This document shows, piece after piece, positions 1-7,186 of a DNA stretch of 14,991 nucleotides (the first letter of the stretch is position 1; each line of letters starts with the position of its first letter). Under the pieces are notes generated by a model that saw only the letters and a program-made list of their open reading frames with translations, searched no databases and was not told the origin of the DNA. This DNA is from JBNRMW01 sp050309795. GTDB lineage: Bacteria > Bacillota_I > Bacilli_A > Erysipelotrichales > Erysipelotrichaceae. The stretch lies in NCBI GenBank assembly GCA_050309795.1, contig JBNRMW010000017.1:1-14991 (forward strand), given 5' to 3'. The translations under genes and the position numbers were made by a program.

Positions 1-60
1 TCTAACCATCATGTTTATAGTGTAGAAGAAAAAAGCGAGAATGTTAAGGTAATCATTTAA
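1..60 (+). CDS. C-terminal end of an upstream gene (partial)
   Basis: Frame 1 is open from the window edge and ends in TAA at 58-60. It encodes 19 residues, SNHHVYSVEEKSENVKVII. The tail is hydrophilic and charged and carries no recognisable motif. About 80 nt separate it from the next promoter, which fits the end of a separate transcription unit. It could equally be a chance open stretch, because only 19 codons are visible. No function can be assigned. Confidence 0.4.
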   Translation, partial: SNHHVYSVEEKSENVKVII

Positions 61-141
61 AAGCATAAAAAGACGGGTTTCCAGGGTAAGTGCAACACTG
101 TGTCGCATTAACTTTGAAATCTAACAAAAATGTTGTTTTCC

Positions 142-170
142 TTGACAAGTGGTCATCACAGGTCTATAGT
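142..170 (+). promoter_or_regulatory. Promoter of the mgtA leader
   Basis: A perfect -35 box TTGACA (142-147) is followed by exactly 17 nt and a -10 box TATAGT (165-170), giving a predicted start near 177. This is the best sigma-A-type promoter in the window. It lies about 35 nt upstream of the M-box, so the mgtA mRNA would carry a leader of about 420 nt. A short imperfect palindrome (91-107) lies upstream of it. Confidence 0.85.
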
Positions 171-210
171 TAAATAGCACGGGTAAATAAATTGTGTAAA
201 GAACAAATAA

Positions 211-350
211 TCTCGGTAGGTGAGGTTACTATAAGGATATGGGTTGTTGCCGTAAAAGGATGGAAACATTCTGAACTGGTTAGCAGGTGTTGTCGCAAGG
301 CATCGTCTAATACAACTTCAGCGCCTTATAAAGCCAAAACTTGAACGAGG
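211..350 (+). promoter_or_regulatory. M-box (ykoK) Mg2+ riboswitch aptamer
   Basis: The block GGTAGGTGAGG (215-225), followed by an ATAAGGATA stretch and GTTGTTGCC, closely resembles the conserved 5' half of the M-box, which in Bacillus reads roughly GTTAGGTGAGG...GCTGCTGCCC. A TATAAAGCC segment (327-335) and CGAG (346-349) fit the 3' half, and CTCG (212-215) can pair with CGAG to close P1. The M-box binds several Mg2+ ions and switches off Mg2+ transporter genes by early termination. Its place 5' of a Mg2+ P-type ATPase gene agrees. The match is from memory of the consensus; a covariance-model search would settle the exact limits. Confidence 0.87.
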
Positions 351-377
351 ATGTACGCGTCTTCCAATTCAAGTTTT
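334..377 (+). promoter_or_regulatory. Antiterminator stem of the M-box switch
   Basis: AAAACTTGAA (336-345) is an exact reverse complement of TTCAAGTTTT (368-377). The 5' arm lies in the 3' flank of the aptamer next to P1. The 3' arm lies in the loop and first base of the second arm of the terminator at 360-389. The two stems therefore exclude each other. Inferred logic: with low Mg2+ this stem forms and transcription continues; with high Mg2+ the folded aptamer holds the 5' arm and the terminator forms. Confidence 0.8.
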
Positions 378-389
378 TGGAAGATTTTT
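360..389 (+). terminator. Regulated intrinsic terminator of the M-box
   Basis: TCTTCCAA (360-367) pairs perfectly with TTGGAAGA (377-384) around a 9-nt loop and is followed at once by five T residues (385-389). It is the OFF structure of the riboswitch and overlaps the antiterminator. Downstream genes are transcribed only when it fails to form. Confidence 0.88.
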
Positions 390-409
390 ATATTTTAAGG
401 AGGAAAGAA

Positions 410-460
410 ATGGACCCCGATAGTCGAAGGAAGAACAAGCAGGTGATTAAAAAGACATGA
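410..460 (+). CDS. MgtL-like leader peptide MDPD... (16 aa)
   Basis: An excellent ribosome binding site (AAGGAGG, 397-403) lies 6 nt before ATG at 410. The ORF encodes MDPDSRRKNKQVIKKT and stops with TGA at 458-460. It lies between the riboswitch terminator and mgtA. The layout, an acidic/proline start followed by a basic tail, resembles the enterobacterial MgtL peptide (MEPDP... then RRR). Translation of MgtL aborts at low Mg2+ because the Asp/Glu-Pro stretch destabilises the ribosome, and this raises mgtA expression. A like role here is inference. The SD strength and the short basic product suggest that the act of translation, not the peptide, matters. It is too short for ordinary gene finders. 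Confidence 0.7.
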   Translation: MDPDSRRKNKQVIKKT

Positions 461-492
461 GATAAGTTAAGTAACAAGGATTTCTCTTCATA

Positions 493-558
493 ATGGATTT
501 TTAGTCATCAATAGTCATCTAAACGTATTAGTAGTAACCCAGTATGATAAAAATTCAT
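493..558 (+). repeat. Long hairpin between leader peptide and mgtA
   Basis: The arms 493-508 (ATGGATTTTTAGTCAT) and 544-558 (ATGATAAAAATTCAT) pair along almost their whole length, with one G-T pair and one bulged G, around a 35-nt loop. A run of six T residues (564-569) follows 5 nt after the stem. Part of the 3' arm (TAAAAAT, 548-554) could instead pair with ATTTTTTA at 563-570. The hairpin lies after the leader-peptide stop and before the mgtA ribosome binding site, so it may be a second regulated structure. No experimental analogue is known to me. Confidence 0.5.
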
Positions 559-596
559 AACCATTTTTTAGTGTTAATTTTTGGAGGTGCACGAAA

Positions 597-3224
597 ATGA
601 AAAATGTAAGAGAAATTAAACAAATCACTCAAAATTTAAGGGAAATAAGCTCAAAAAATGTGAATACCATAGTCACCGAACTGAAGTCCAATTTACAAGG
701 ACTCAGTGATTACGAAGCAACAATCCGTTTAGAAGAAAATGGTTTGAATGAAATTAGCTATGGTAAAAGAGAACCCTGGTATTCGTATTTATTAAGCTCA
801 TTCCTAGACCCTTTTATTCTCATCTTAATCGCCATTGTTTTGGTGTCGTATTTTACCGACATTGTTTTTGTGAGTACGGACCAAAGAAGCTGGCTGACCA
901 TCATCATTATTTCGGCAATGATCATCACAAGTGTGATTTTACGTTTTAGCCAAGAATATAAATCACAAATTACCGCAGACAACCTGAAGGACTTGGTTCC
1001 AACAACAACGGCGGTTATTAGAAATCATCGAAGCCCTGAAGAAATCGTTATTTCCGAAGTGGTGGTGGGTGATATCATCGTCTTGGCAGCAGGCGATTTA
1101 ATCCCTGCGGATATGCGCATTTTACAATGTAAAGATTTATTTATAAGTCAATCGTCGTTAACTGGAGAAGCTCAACCGGTTGAGAAATTTGAACATACAG
1201 AAAAAAACGTCAATGAGACGAATGCGGCCGATTTATCGAATATTTTATTAATGGGAACGATTGTCGTCAGTGGTTCAGCTACCGCTATCGTGGTTGCTAC
1301 AGGAAACGATACGTACTTTGGGATGATTGCAGAATCGATTTCCAAAGAAGTTGGCGATACAAGTTTTGAAGAAGGAGTTAAAAGTGTAAGTATGCTTTTG
1401 ATTCGCTTTATGTTGGTGATGGTACCCATTGTCTTCTTAATTAATGGGGTGACCAAAAAGGATTGGTTGGAAGCCTTATTGTTTTCAATCTCAATTGCGG
1501 TTGGTTTAACACCAGAAATGTTACCCACTTTGGTATCGACTAATTTAGCCAAAGGGGCCATTTCTTTATCGAAGAAAAAGATTATTGTTAAGCGTTTAAG
1601 TTCGATTCAAAACTTTGGAGCAATGGATATTTTATGCACCGACAAGACGGGCACATTGACCGAAGATCGCATCATTCTAGAAACCCATTTGGATGTTTTA
1701 GGAAACGTTAACGAGCGGGTTTTAAGGCATGCCTATTTGAACTCGTACTACCAAACTGGCTTGAAGAATCTGTTAGACGTTGCGGTTATAGAATATGGGA
1801 ACGCATTGGGTTTTAATGAAGTCATCGATGTATACCGACGCGTTGATGAGATTCCCTTCGATTTTACGAGACGGCGAATGTCCGTCGTGGTGGAAAGCGG
1901 TGATAATAAGCGCCAACTCATCACCAAAGGTGCGGTTGAAGAAATGTTAGCTATTTGTTCGTTTGTTGAAATTGATGGACACGTACTACCGATTGAAGAA
2001 GAATTGATTGAACAAGTCAAAGACATGGTTAACAAACTCAATCAAGAAGGGTTGCGGGTTCTAGCTGTTGCTCAGAAAAACGATGTTCCTGCCGAAAACG
2101 TTTTCAGTGTCAAAGACGAGAGTCACATGGTATTAATTGGCTATGTTGCTTTTTTAGACCCAGCAAAGAAATCAGCCATACCAGCTATCAACGCACTTCA
2201 TCAACATGGAGTCGATGTCAAAATATTAACGGGAGATAATGAAGAAGTAACCAAGAAAATTGCCCAACAAGTAGGCATTTCAAGTAATCAAGTTGTTTTG
2301 GGTACAGAAATTGAAACACTAACCGACGAGCAACTATACGAGGTGGCGGTCCAATCAACGATCTTAGCTAAATTATCACCGTTACAAAAAGAGCGAATCA
2401 TCGCTGTCTTACAACAACATCAACATGTGGTGGGCTTTTTAGGAGATGGGATTAATGATGCCCAAGCTCTTAAACAAGCAGACGTTGGGATTTCCGTAAA
2501 TACAGCGGTAGACATCGCCAAAGAATCAGCAGACATGATTATGCTCGAAAAAGATTTACGAGTTTTAGAAGCTGGAGTGATTGAAGGTCGACGAGTCTTT
2601 GGAAACATTATTAAATATATTAAAATAACCGCGAGTTCAAACTTCGGTAATGTTTTTAGTGTCTTGGTGGCGAGTGCTTTTTTACCCTTTTTACCAATGC
2701 TTCCAATACAATTATTGATTCAAAACTTGTTATACAGTATTTCACAAATAGCGCTTCCATGGGATCATATGGACGAAGAATATCTTCTTATACCTCAAAA
2801 ATGGAACGCTAAAGAGATTGGTCGTTTCATGCTTCATATCGGACCCATTAGTTCTATATTTGATGTCTTGACCTTCGTAATTTTGTTTTTTGTCTTTCAA
2901 TTTAAGACAATCGGCGACATGGCGTTTTTCCAGTCAGGCTGGTTTGTTGTTGGCCTAGTAACCCAAACTTTGATTGTGCATATGATTCGAACCCGAAAAG
3001 TCCCGTTTTTCCAAAGTCGAGCATCTTTTCCAGTCATAGCTTTCACAGGATTGATTGTGGTTATTGGAATCGTATTGCCGTATACGATTTTTGGTGAAGC
3101 GATTGGTTTGGTGGCCCTACCCATGCATTACTACTTCTGGTTAGGAGGAATTGTATTGGCGTATGTGCTCAGTATTGAAGTGGCGAAGATTTGGTATATC
3201 CGCAAATTTAATCATTGGATTTAG
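597..3224 (+). CDS. mgtA: Mg2+-importing P-type ATPase (P3B, MgtA/MgtB)
   Basis: This is an integral membrane pump that brings Mg2+ into the cytoplasm, driven by ATP. The 875 aa are close to the usual length for MgtA/MgtB (about 900). Visible motifs in order: actuator TGEA (189-192), the TM4 motif GLTPEMLP (303-310), the phosphorylation loop DKTGTLT with the phosphorylated Asp at 349, TGDN (545-548) and GDGINDA (616-622). The stretch from SNFGN (681) through LLIQNLLYSISQIALPWD is typical of the Mg2+ subgroup. Two transmembrane segments lie at about 70-117, two at about 265-312, and six or so from 687 to the end. The start has a strong GGAGGTG site (583-589). It is a single-gene unit under the M-box and leader peptide. 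Assignment to Mg2+ rests on both family motifs and the riboswitch. Confidence 0.95.
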   Translation: MKNVREIKQITQNLREISSKNVNTIVTELKSNLQGLSDYEATIRLEENGLNEISYGKREPWYSYLLSSFLDPFILILIAIVLVSYFTDIVFVSTDQRSWLTIIIISAMIITSVILRFSQEYKSQITADNLKDLVPTTTAVIRNHRSPEEIVISEVVVGDIIVLAAGDLIPADMRILQCKDLFISQSSLTGEAQPVEKFEHTEKNVNETNAADLSNILLMGTIVVSGSATAIVVATGNDTYFGMIAESISKEVGDTSFEEGVKSVSMLLIRFMLVMVPIVFLINGVTKKDWLEALLFSISIAVGLTPEMLPTLVSTNLAKGAISLSKKKIIVKRLSSIQNFGAMDILCTDKTGTLTEDRIILETHLDVLGNVNERVLRHAYLNSYYQTGLKNLLDVAVIEYGNALGFNEVIDVYRRVDEIPFDFTRRRMSVVVESGDNKRQLITKGAVEEMLAICSFVEIDGHVLPIEEELIEQVKDMVNKLNQEGLRVLAVAQKNDVPAENVFSVKDESHMVLIGYVAFLDPAKKSAIPAINALHQHGVDVKILTGDNEEVTKKIAQQVGISSNQVVLGTEIETLTDEQLYEVAVQSTILAKLSPLQKERIIAVLQQHQHVVGFLGDGINDAQALKQADVGISVNTAVDIAKESADMIMLEKDLRVLEAGVIEGRRVFGNIIKYIKITASSNFGNVFSVLVASAFLPFLPMLPIQLLIQNLLYSISQIALPWDHMDEEYLLIPQKWNAKEIGRFMLHIGPISSIFDVLTFVILFFVFQFKTIGDMAFFQSGWFVVGLVTQTLIVHMIRTRKVPFFQSRASFPVIAFTGLIVVIGIVLPYTIFGEAIGLVALPMHYYFWLGGIVLAYVLSIEVAKIWYIRKFNHWI

Positions 3225-3264
3225 TCTTCCTGTACATACTCCGTGAGTTCATCTTGTGTCTTAA

Positions 3265-3293
3265 TATTGAATCAAGGGGATGTCGTGTATAAT
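3265..3293 (+). promoter_or_regulatory. Probable rtcB promoter
   Basis: A consensus -10 box TATAAT (3288-3293) lies 17 nt after a weak -35 candidate TATTGA (3265-3270); TTGAAT at 3267-3272 is an alternative with 15-nt spacing. Transcription would start near 3300, only about 12 nt before the rtcB start codon and just at its AGAGGTG ribosome binding site. No sigma-54 type element, as used for rtcBA in E. coli, is visible. Confidence 0.55.
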
Positions 3294-3311
3294 TAAAACA
3301 GAGGTGTCTTA

Positions 3312-4421
3312 ATGATTATTATTGAAGGCAGGTACAATACCGCCAAAGTTTTTACAAGCGAGGTAGAGTCGAGCGCGTATAAACAAATCGAAACCCTTGT
3401 TAATCAACCCTTTGTTCAAGGGAGCGTGATTCGTATTATGCCCGATGTTCATGCTGGAGCGGGAAGTACAATCGGTACGACGATGACTTTACAAGATAAA
3501 GTGGTTCCCAACTTGGTCGGTGTCGACATTGGCTGTGGGATGTTAACGACGAAACTAGCTAATGATTATATTGATTTCAAGGTTTTGGATCGTGTGATTC
3601 GACAAGAAATACCATCTGGTTTTGCTGTTCGGAAACATCCTCATGAGTTTTTCAAACGAGTCGATATTGAAGCTTTAAAAATTCGAGAAGGGACTAAAAA
3701 TGATCGTCAATTAGATTTACAACGAGCAGGTCTTTCAATTGGTACTCTTGGTGGTGGCAATCATTTTATTGAAATCAACAAGGATGAAGCCGGTCATCAT
3801 TATTTAGTTATTCATTCCGGTTCCCGAAATATTGGCTTACAGGTGGCCCTGATGTATCAGCGTAAAGCAACGAAATTGAAACCTGATCTTCCGAAAGATT
3901 TAGCCTATTTAGAAGGTCCGTTGTTTGACGATTATTTGCATGATATGAAAATTATTCAAAATTTTGCTTTACAAAATCGACTAGCCATGGCTCAGGTTAT
4001 TTTAAAAGAAATGAATTGGACCGTCGTCGACCAGTTTTCAACGGTTCATAACTATATTGATGTAGAACATCAAATCTTAAGGAAAGGAGCGGTTTCGGCT
4101 CAAAAAGGAGAGCGCTTACTAATTCCTTTAAACATGCGCGATGGTTCGTTAATATGCATCGGAAAGGGTAATCCCGATTGGAATTACTCGGCTCCCCATG
4201 GAGCGGGAAGGATTTTGAGTCGAACGGCTGCTCGCCAACAGCTATCTTTAGCAGAATTTGAAAAAATAATGGATGGTATTTGGAGCACTTCGATTCGAAA
4301 ATCCACACTTGATGAATCCCCAATGGCGTATAAAGACCTCGAGCATCTATTGGAATACTTACATGAAACCGTAGATATAGAGCATTATTTGAAGCCTGTT
4401 TACAATTTTAAAGCCAATTAG
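3312..4421 (+). CDS. rtcB: RtcB-family RNA ligase
   Basis: RtcB joins RNA 2',3'-cyclic phosphate or 3'-phosphate ends to 5'-OH ends using GTP and Mn2+, in tRNA and rRNA repair. The protein has 369 aa, short beside the E. coli enzyme (about 408). Family landmarks are all present: PDVHAG (44-49), GVDIGCGM with metal ligands D72 and C75, GGGNHFIEI with H151, HSGSRN with H168, VHNYID with H246, and PHGAGR...SR with H296. H296 would correspond to the histidine that carries GMP. No key residue is missing, so it should be active. The start follows an AGAGGTG site. There is no rtcA or archease nearby; the next gene, 11 nt away, is a macro-domain protein and is likely co-transcribed. Confidence 0.93.
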   Translation: MIIIEGRYNTAKVFTSEVESSAYKQIETLVNQPFVQGSVIRIMPDVHAGAGSTIGTTMTLQDKVVPNLVGVDIGCGMLTTKLANDYIDFKVLDRVIRQEIPSGFAVRKHPHEFFKRVDIEALKIREGTKNDRQLDLQRAGLSIGTLGGGNHFIEINKDEAGHHYLVIHSGSRNIGLQVALMYQRKATKLKPDLPKDLAYLEGPLFDDYLHDMKIIQNFALQNRLAMAQVILKEMNWTVVDQFSTVHNYIDVEHQILRKGAVSAQKGERLLIPLNMRDGSLICIGKGNPDWNYSAPHGAGRILSRTAARQQLSLAEFEKIMDGIWSTSIRKSTLDESPMAYKDLEHLLEYLHETVDIEHYLKPVYNFKAN

Positions 4422-4432
4422 AAAGGACGATT

Positions 4433-4930
4433 ATGAAGGTTATTAAAGGAGATATCACCACATTAAATGTGGATGCTATTGTCAATGCAGCCAACAGCTC
4501 CTTATTAGGTGGGGGTGGGGTCGATGGTGCAATCCATAAGGCTGCTGGCCCGGAATTATTAATGTATAATCGACAACTTAAGGGTTGTGCTCCGGGTGAG
4601 GCGAAAATTTCACCGGGTTTTAATTTACCCGCTAAATATATTATTCATACCGTTGGACCAATGTACACAGGACAGGAAATCGATGACTTTATATTAGAAC
4701 GATGCTATTTAGCAAGCTTAGATCTAGCTCAAAAACATCAAATTGAAAGCATTGCATTTCCTAATATTTCAACCGGTGTCTACAATTTTCCAGTTACAAA
4801 AGCCGCAGAAATTGCGGTCAGGACGTGTTCGAGTTGGTTGACTATCAACCAATCGGATATGGACATTACTTTTTGCTGTTATACCCAAGAAAATTACGAG
4901 GCTATTTTAGCAGCCTTAACCCGACGATAA
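4433..4930 (+). CDS. Macro-domain ADP-ribose hydrolase (YmdB/MacroD type)
   Basis: A stand-alone macro domain of 165 aa, which binds ADP-ribose and in this subgroup usually removes acetyl from O-acetyl-ADP-ribose or mono-ADP-ribose from proteins or nucleic acids. Motifs: GDIT (6-9), VNAANSSLLGGGGVDGAIH (17-35) with N21 and D31 at the catalytic site, GEAKIS (55-60), YIIHTVGP (69-76), and the phosphate-binding loop STGVYNFP (113-120). The set fits the MacroD/YmdB class. An AAAGGA site precedes the ATG. It lies 11 nt behind rtcB, so a shared role in RNA end or ADP-ribosyl repair is plausible but is inference from position only. The exact substrate cannot be read from sequence. Confidence 0.9.
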   Translation: MKVIKGDITTLNVDAIVNAANSSLLGGGGVDGAIHKAAGPELLMYNRQLKGCAPGEAKISPGFNLPAKYIIHTVGPMYTGQEIDDFILERCYLASLDLAQKHQIESIAFPNISTGVYNFPVTKAAEIAVRTCSSWLTINQSDMDITFCCYTQENYEAILAALTRR

Positions 4931-4962
4931 GACCAAAGAGATGATATAAAGGAAACTATATT

Positions 4963-4971
4963 TGGTATAAT
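4963..4971 (+). promoter_or_regulatory. Extended -10 promoter of kbl-tdh
   Basis: TGGTATAAT (4963-4971) is a full extended -10 element with consensus TATAAT (4966-4971). The -35 position holds only GATATA (4943-4948), as is usual when a TGn motif is present. The predicted start lies near 4978, about 23 nt before the kbl ATG. This separates kbl-tdh from the rtcB-macro unit. Confidence 0.6.
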
Positions 4972-5000
4972 AAACTCAAAATAAAGATAGGGAGAAAACG

Positions 5001-6194
5001 ATGTCTAGTCACACACTTGAAACATTCTTAAAAACGCAGTTAACAGAGTTAAAGACAAAAGGTTTATACAATACGATTGAACCGTTATCAGGGCCAAATG
5101 ATGCTGAAATACTCATTGATGGCCAATTACTCATTAATTTGTCGTCAAATAACTATTTAGGTTTAGCCAACCATCCCGAGTTGGTTCAAGCAATGATTGA
5201 AGCGAGCAAAAAATACGGTGTAGGCGCGGGTGCTGTTCGGACTATTAATGGAACGATGGATATTCATCTTGAATTAGAAGCCGCGTTAGCTAAATTTAAA
5301 CAAACCGAAGCTGCTGTTGTTTTTCAATCGGGTTTTAATTGTAATATGGGGGCAATTTCAGCGGTGATGGATAAAAATGATGCCATCTTATCGGATGAAC
5401 TCAATCATGCATCGATTATTGATGGTTGCCGCCTATCTCGGGCAAAAGTCTTGGTTTATAAACATAACGACATGGAAGACTTGGAGCGCGTCGCTAGAGA
5501 AGCAAAAGCATCTGGTTTATACACTAAAATTATGGTGATTACCGATGGTGTTTTCTCCATGGATGGGGATTTATGTAAATTAGATGAAATTGTGGAAATA
5601 GCAGAAAAATATGATCTCATCACTTATGTAGATGATGCGCATGGATCGGGCGTCATGGGGCATGGGGCAGGGACGGTAAAGCACTTTGGACTATCAGATC
5701 GAGTGGATTTCCAAATGGGTACCTTGTCCAAAGCGATTGGTGTGGTCGGTGGTTATGTTGCTGGTAAACGTGATCTCATTGACTATTTAAAGGTTCGAGC
5801 GCGTCCATTTTTGTTTTCCACTTCATTAACTCCTGGTAACGCAGCTGCTTGTATAAAGGCGATTGAATTGTTGAGCTCTTCACAAAAATTGATGGATGAT
5901 TTATGGAACAAATCACAGTATTTAAAAGATCAATTAGCTGCGGCAGGGTTTAATATTGGTCATTCACAAACGCCTATTACACCCGTCATGATTGGGGATG
6001 AAAATCTTACACAGGCCTTTTCTTCAGCCTTACGCGACGAAGGTGTTTATGCGAAATCCATTGTTTTTCCGACCGTTCCATTGGGTACAGGTCGTATTCG
6101 TAATATGCCGACAGCGGCTCATAGCTATGAGCAATTAGACCGAGCGGTTAAGGCCTACATTAAAGTTGGTAAAGAGTTAGGGGTCCTTGTATGA
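5001..6194 (+). CDS. kbl: Glycine C-acetyltransferase (2-amino-3-ketobutyrate CoA ligase)
   Basis: This is a PLP-dependent alpha-oxoamine synthase that splits 2-amino-3-ketobutyrate with CoA into glycine and acetyl-CoA. Its 397 aa match KBL length. Motifs: LSSNNYLGL (47-55), the substrate loop YGVGAGAVRTINGT (72-85), DDAHGSG (211-217) with the cofactor-contacting histidine at 214, and LSKAIGVVGGY (242-252), where K244 is the expected PLP lysine. The related 8-amino-7-oxononanoate synthase (BioF) cannot be excluded by motif alone. The next gene, overlapping by 4 nt, is a threonine 3-dehydrogenase, which makes the KBL substrate, so KBL is the better call. The start has a GGGAGA site about 7 nt upstream. 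Confidence 0.92.
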   Translation: MSSHTLETFLKTQLTELKTKGLYNTIEPLSGPNDAEILIDGQLLINLSSNNYLGLANHPELVQAMIEASKKYGVGAGAVRTINGTMDIHLELEAALAKFKQTEAAVVFQSGFNCNMGAISAVMDKNDAILSDELNHASIIDGCRLSRAKVLVYKHNDMEDLERVAREAKASGLYTKIMVITDGVFSMDGDLCKLDEIVEIAEKYDLITYVDDAHGSGVMGHGAGTVKHFGLSDRVDFQMGTLSKAIGVVGGYVAGKRDLIDYLKVRARPFLFSTSLTPGNAAACIKAIELLSSSQKLMDDLWNKSQYLKDQLAAAGFNIGHSQTPITPVMIGDENLTQAFSSALRDEGVYAKSIVFPTVPLGTGRIRNMPTAAHSYEQLDRAVKAYIKVGKELGVLV

Positions 6195-7138
6195 AACGGA
6201 TATTAATTACTGGAGCTTATGGGCAAATTGGTACCGAGCTATCGAGTTATTTGCGCGATATTTATGGGGAACATTTTGTCGTAACCTCCCATTTTGTCGA
6301 CAAAGGTCGTGAGGAATCACGAACGGGGAAATTTGAAGTTATCGATGTTACCCAAATAGATCATATCGAACGGGCAGTCATTACCCACGATATTGATACG
6401 ATTATTCATTTGGCAGCAGTATTGTCCGCCAAAGCTGAAAAACGTCCATATGCCTCTTGGCGTGTCAACATGGAAGGACTAACTAATGTTTTGGAAGTAG
6501 CGTTGAAACATGGCTTACAAGTCTTTCATCCAAGTAGTATTGGCGCCTTCGGTCCGAGTTCTCCACAAGACCATACCCCGCAAGTATGTATTCAACGGCC
6601 AACGTCGATTTATGGTGTTTCAAAAGTTGCTGGGGAAATTTTATCGGATTATTATGTTCATACTTTAGGAGTTGATGTTCGGGGCTTACGCTTTCCGGGA
6701 CTTATTTCCTATGTCGCTTTACCAGGTGGTGGGACTACCGATTATGCGGTAGATATCTACTACCAAGCGTTGAAACACGGAAAATATACTTCCTATTTAA
6801 GGGAAGATACGTATCTGGATATGATGTATATGCCGGATGCTTTAAAATCTATTGTCCAATTAATGGAAACCGATAAAAATAAACTCAACCATTTTAACGC
6901 GTATAATGTTTCCGCAATGTCGATTTGTCCAAGAGACATGGAACGCTCCATTAAAAAGTTTATTCCAGATTTTAAAATTGATTATGAAATTGACCCTGTA
7001 CGACAAGCGATTGCCGATTCGTGGCCAAATTCCTTAGATATCTCGGAAGCTCAAAACGATTGGGGCTTTAATCCAGAATATAATCTTGACCGAATGACGG
7101 AAGACATGTTGAAACGACTCAAGGAAAAAGGAATCTAG
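6191..7138 (+). CDS. tdh: L-threonine 3-dehydrogenase, short-chain dehydrogenase type
   Basis: It oxidises L-threonine to 2-amino-3-ketobutyrate with NAD+. The 315-aa protein is an extended short-chain dehydrogenase, unlike the zinc-dependent Tdh of E. coli. It shows the NAD-binding loop GAYGQIG (8-14), the catalytic pair Y141 and K145 in YGVSK, and the run PGLISYVALPGGGTTDYAVD with a following DIYYQALKHGKY, which is typical of the epimerase-like threonine dehydrogenases. The ATG overlaps the kbl stop (ATGA), so the two are translationally coupled. Together the enzymes turn threonine into glycine and acetyl-CoA. The start is fixed by the overlap. A generic sugar-nucleotide epimerase is unlikely given the motifs and the partner. 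Confidence 0.92.
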   Translation: MKRILITGAYGQIGTELSSYLRDIYGEHFVVTSHFVDKGREESRTGKFEVIDVTQIDHIERAVITHDIDTIIHLAAVLSAKAEKRPYASWRVNMEGLTNVLEVALKHGLQVFHPSSIGAFGPSSPQDHTPQVCIQRPTSIYGVSKVAGEILSDYYVHTLGVDVRGLRFPGLISYVALPGGGTTDYAVDIYYQALKHGKYTSYLREDTYLDMMYMPDALKSIVQLMETDKNKLNHFNAYNVSAMSICPRDMERSIKKFIPDFKIDYEIDPVRQAIADSWPNSLDISEAQNDWGFNPEYNLDRMTEDMLKRLKEKGI

Positions 7139-7140
7139 TA

Positions 7141-7170
7141 AAAAGCAGACTTTCAATGAAGTCTGCTTTT
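7141..7170. terminator. Bidirectional terminator between tdh and the CoA-disulfide reductase gene
   Basis: AAAAGCAGACTT (7141-7152) and AAGTCTGCTTTT (7159-7170) form a perfect 12-bp stem with a 6-nt loop. The T-run on each strand lets it stop transcription from both sides. It starts 3 nt after the tdh stop and ends 17 nt from the convergent stop codon. Confidence 0.92.
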
Positions 7171-7186
7171 GCTCTAAGCGTTAAAT

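Noticed and set aside
91..135. Palindrome TGCAACACTGTGTCGCA (91-107) and AACA/TGTT stem as a terminator of the first gene
   Set aside because: The stem has no loop or is only 4 bp long, and no proper T-run follows, so I do not call a terminator.
1172..1561. 129-aa minus-strand ORF inside mgtA
   Set aside because: It is opposite to a well-conserved ATPase, lacks a ribosome binding site and has shadow-like composition. The same holds for 758-982, 1748-2041, 2420-2608 and 2897-3124.
3997..4323. 108-aa minus-strand ORF inside rtcB
   Set aside because: It is antisense to conserved RtcB motifs, with no family resemblance and no ribosome binding site.
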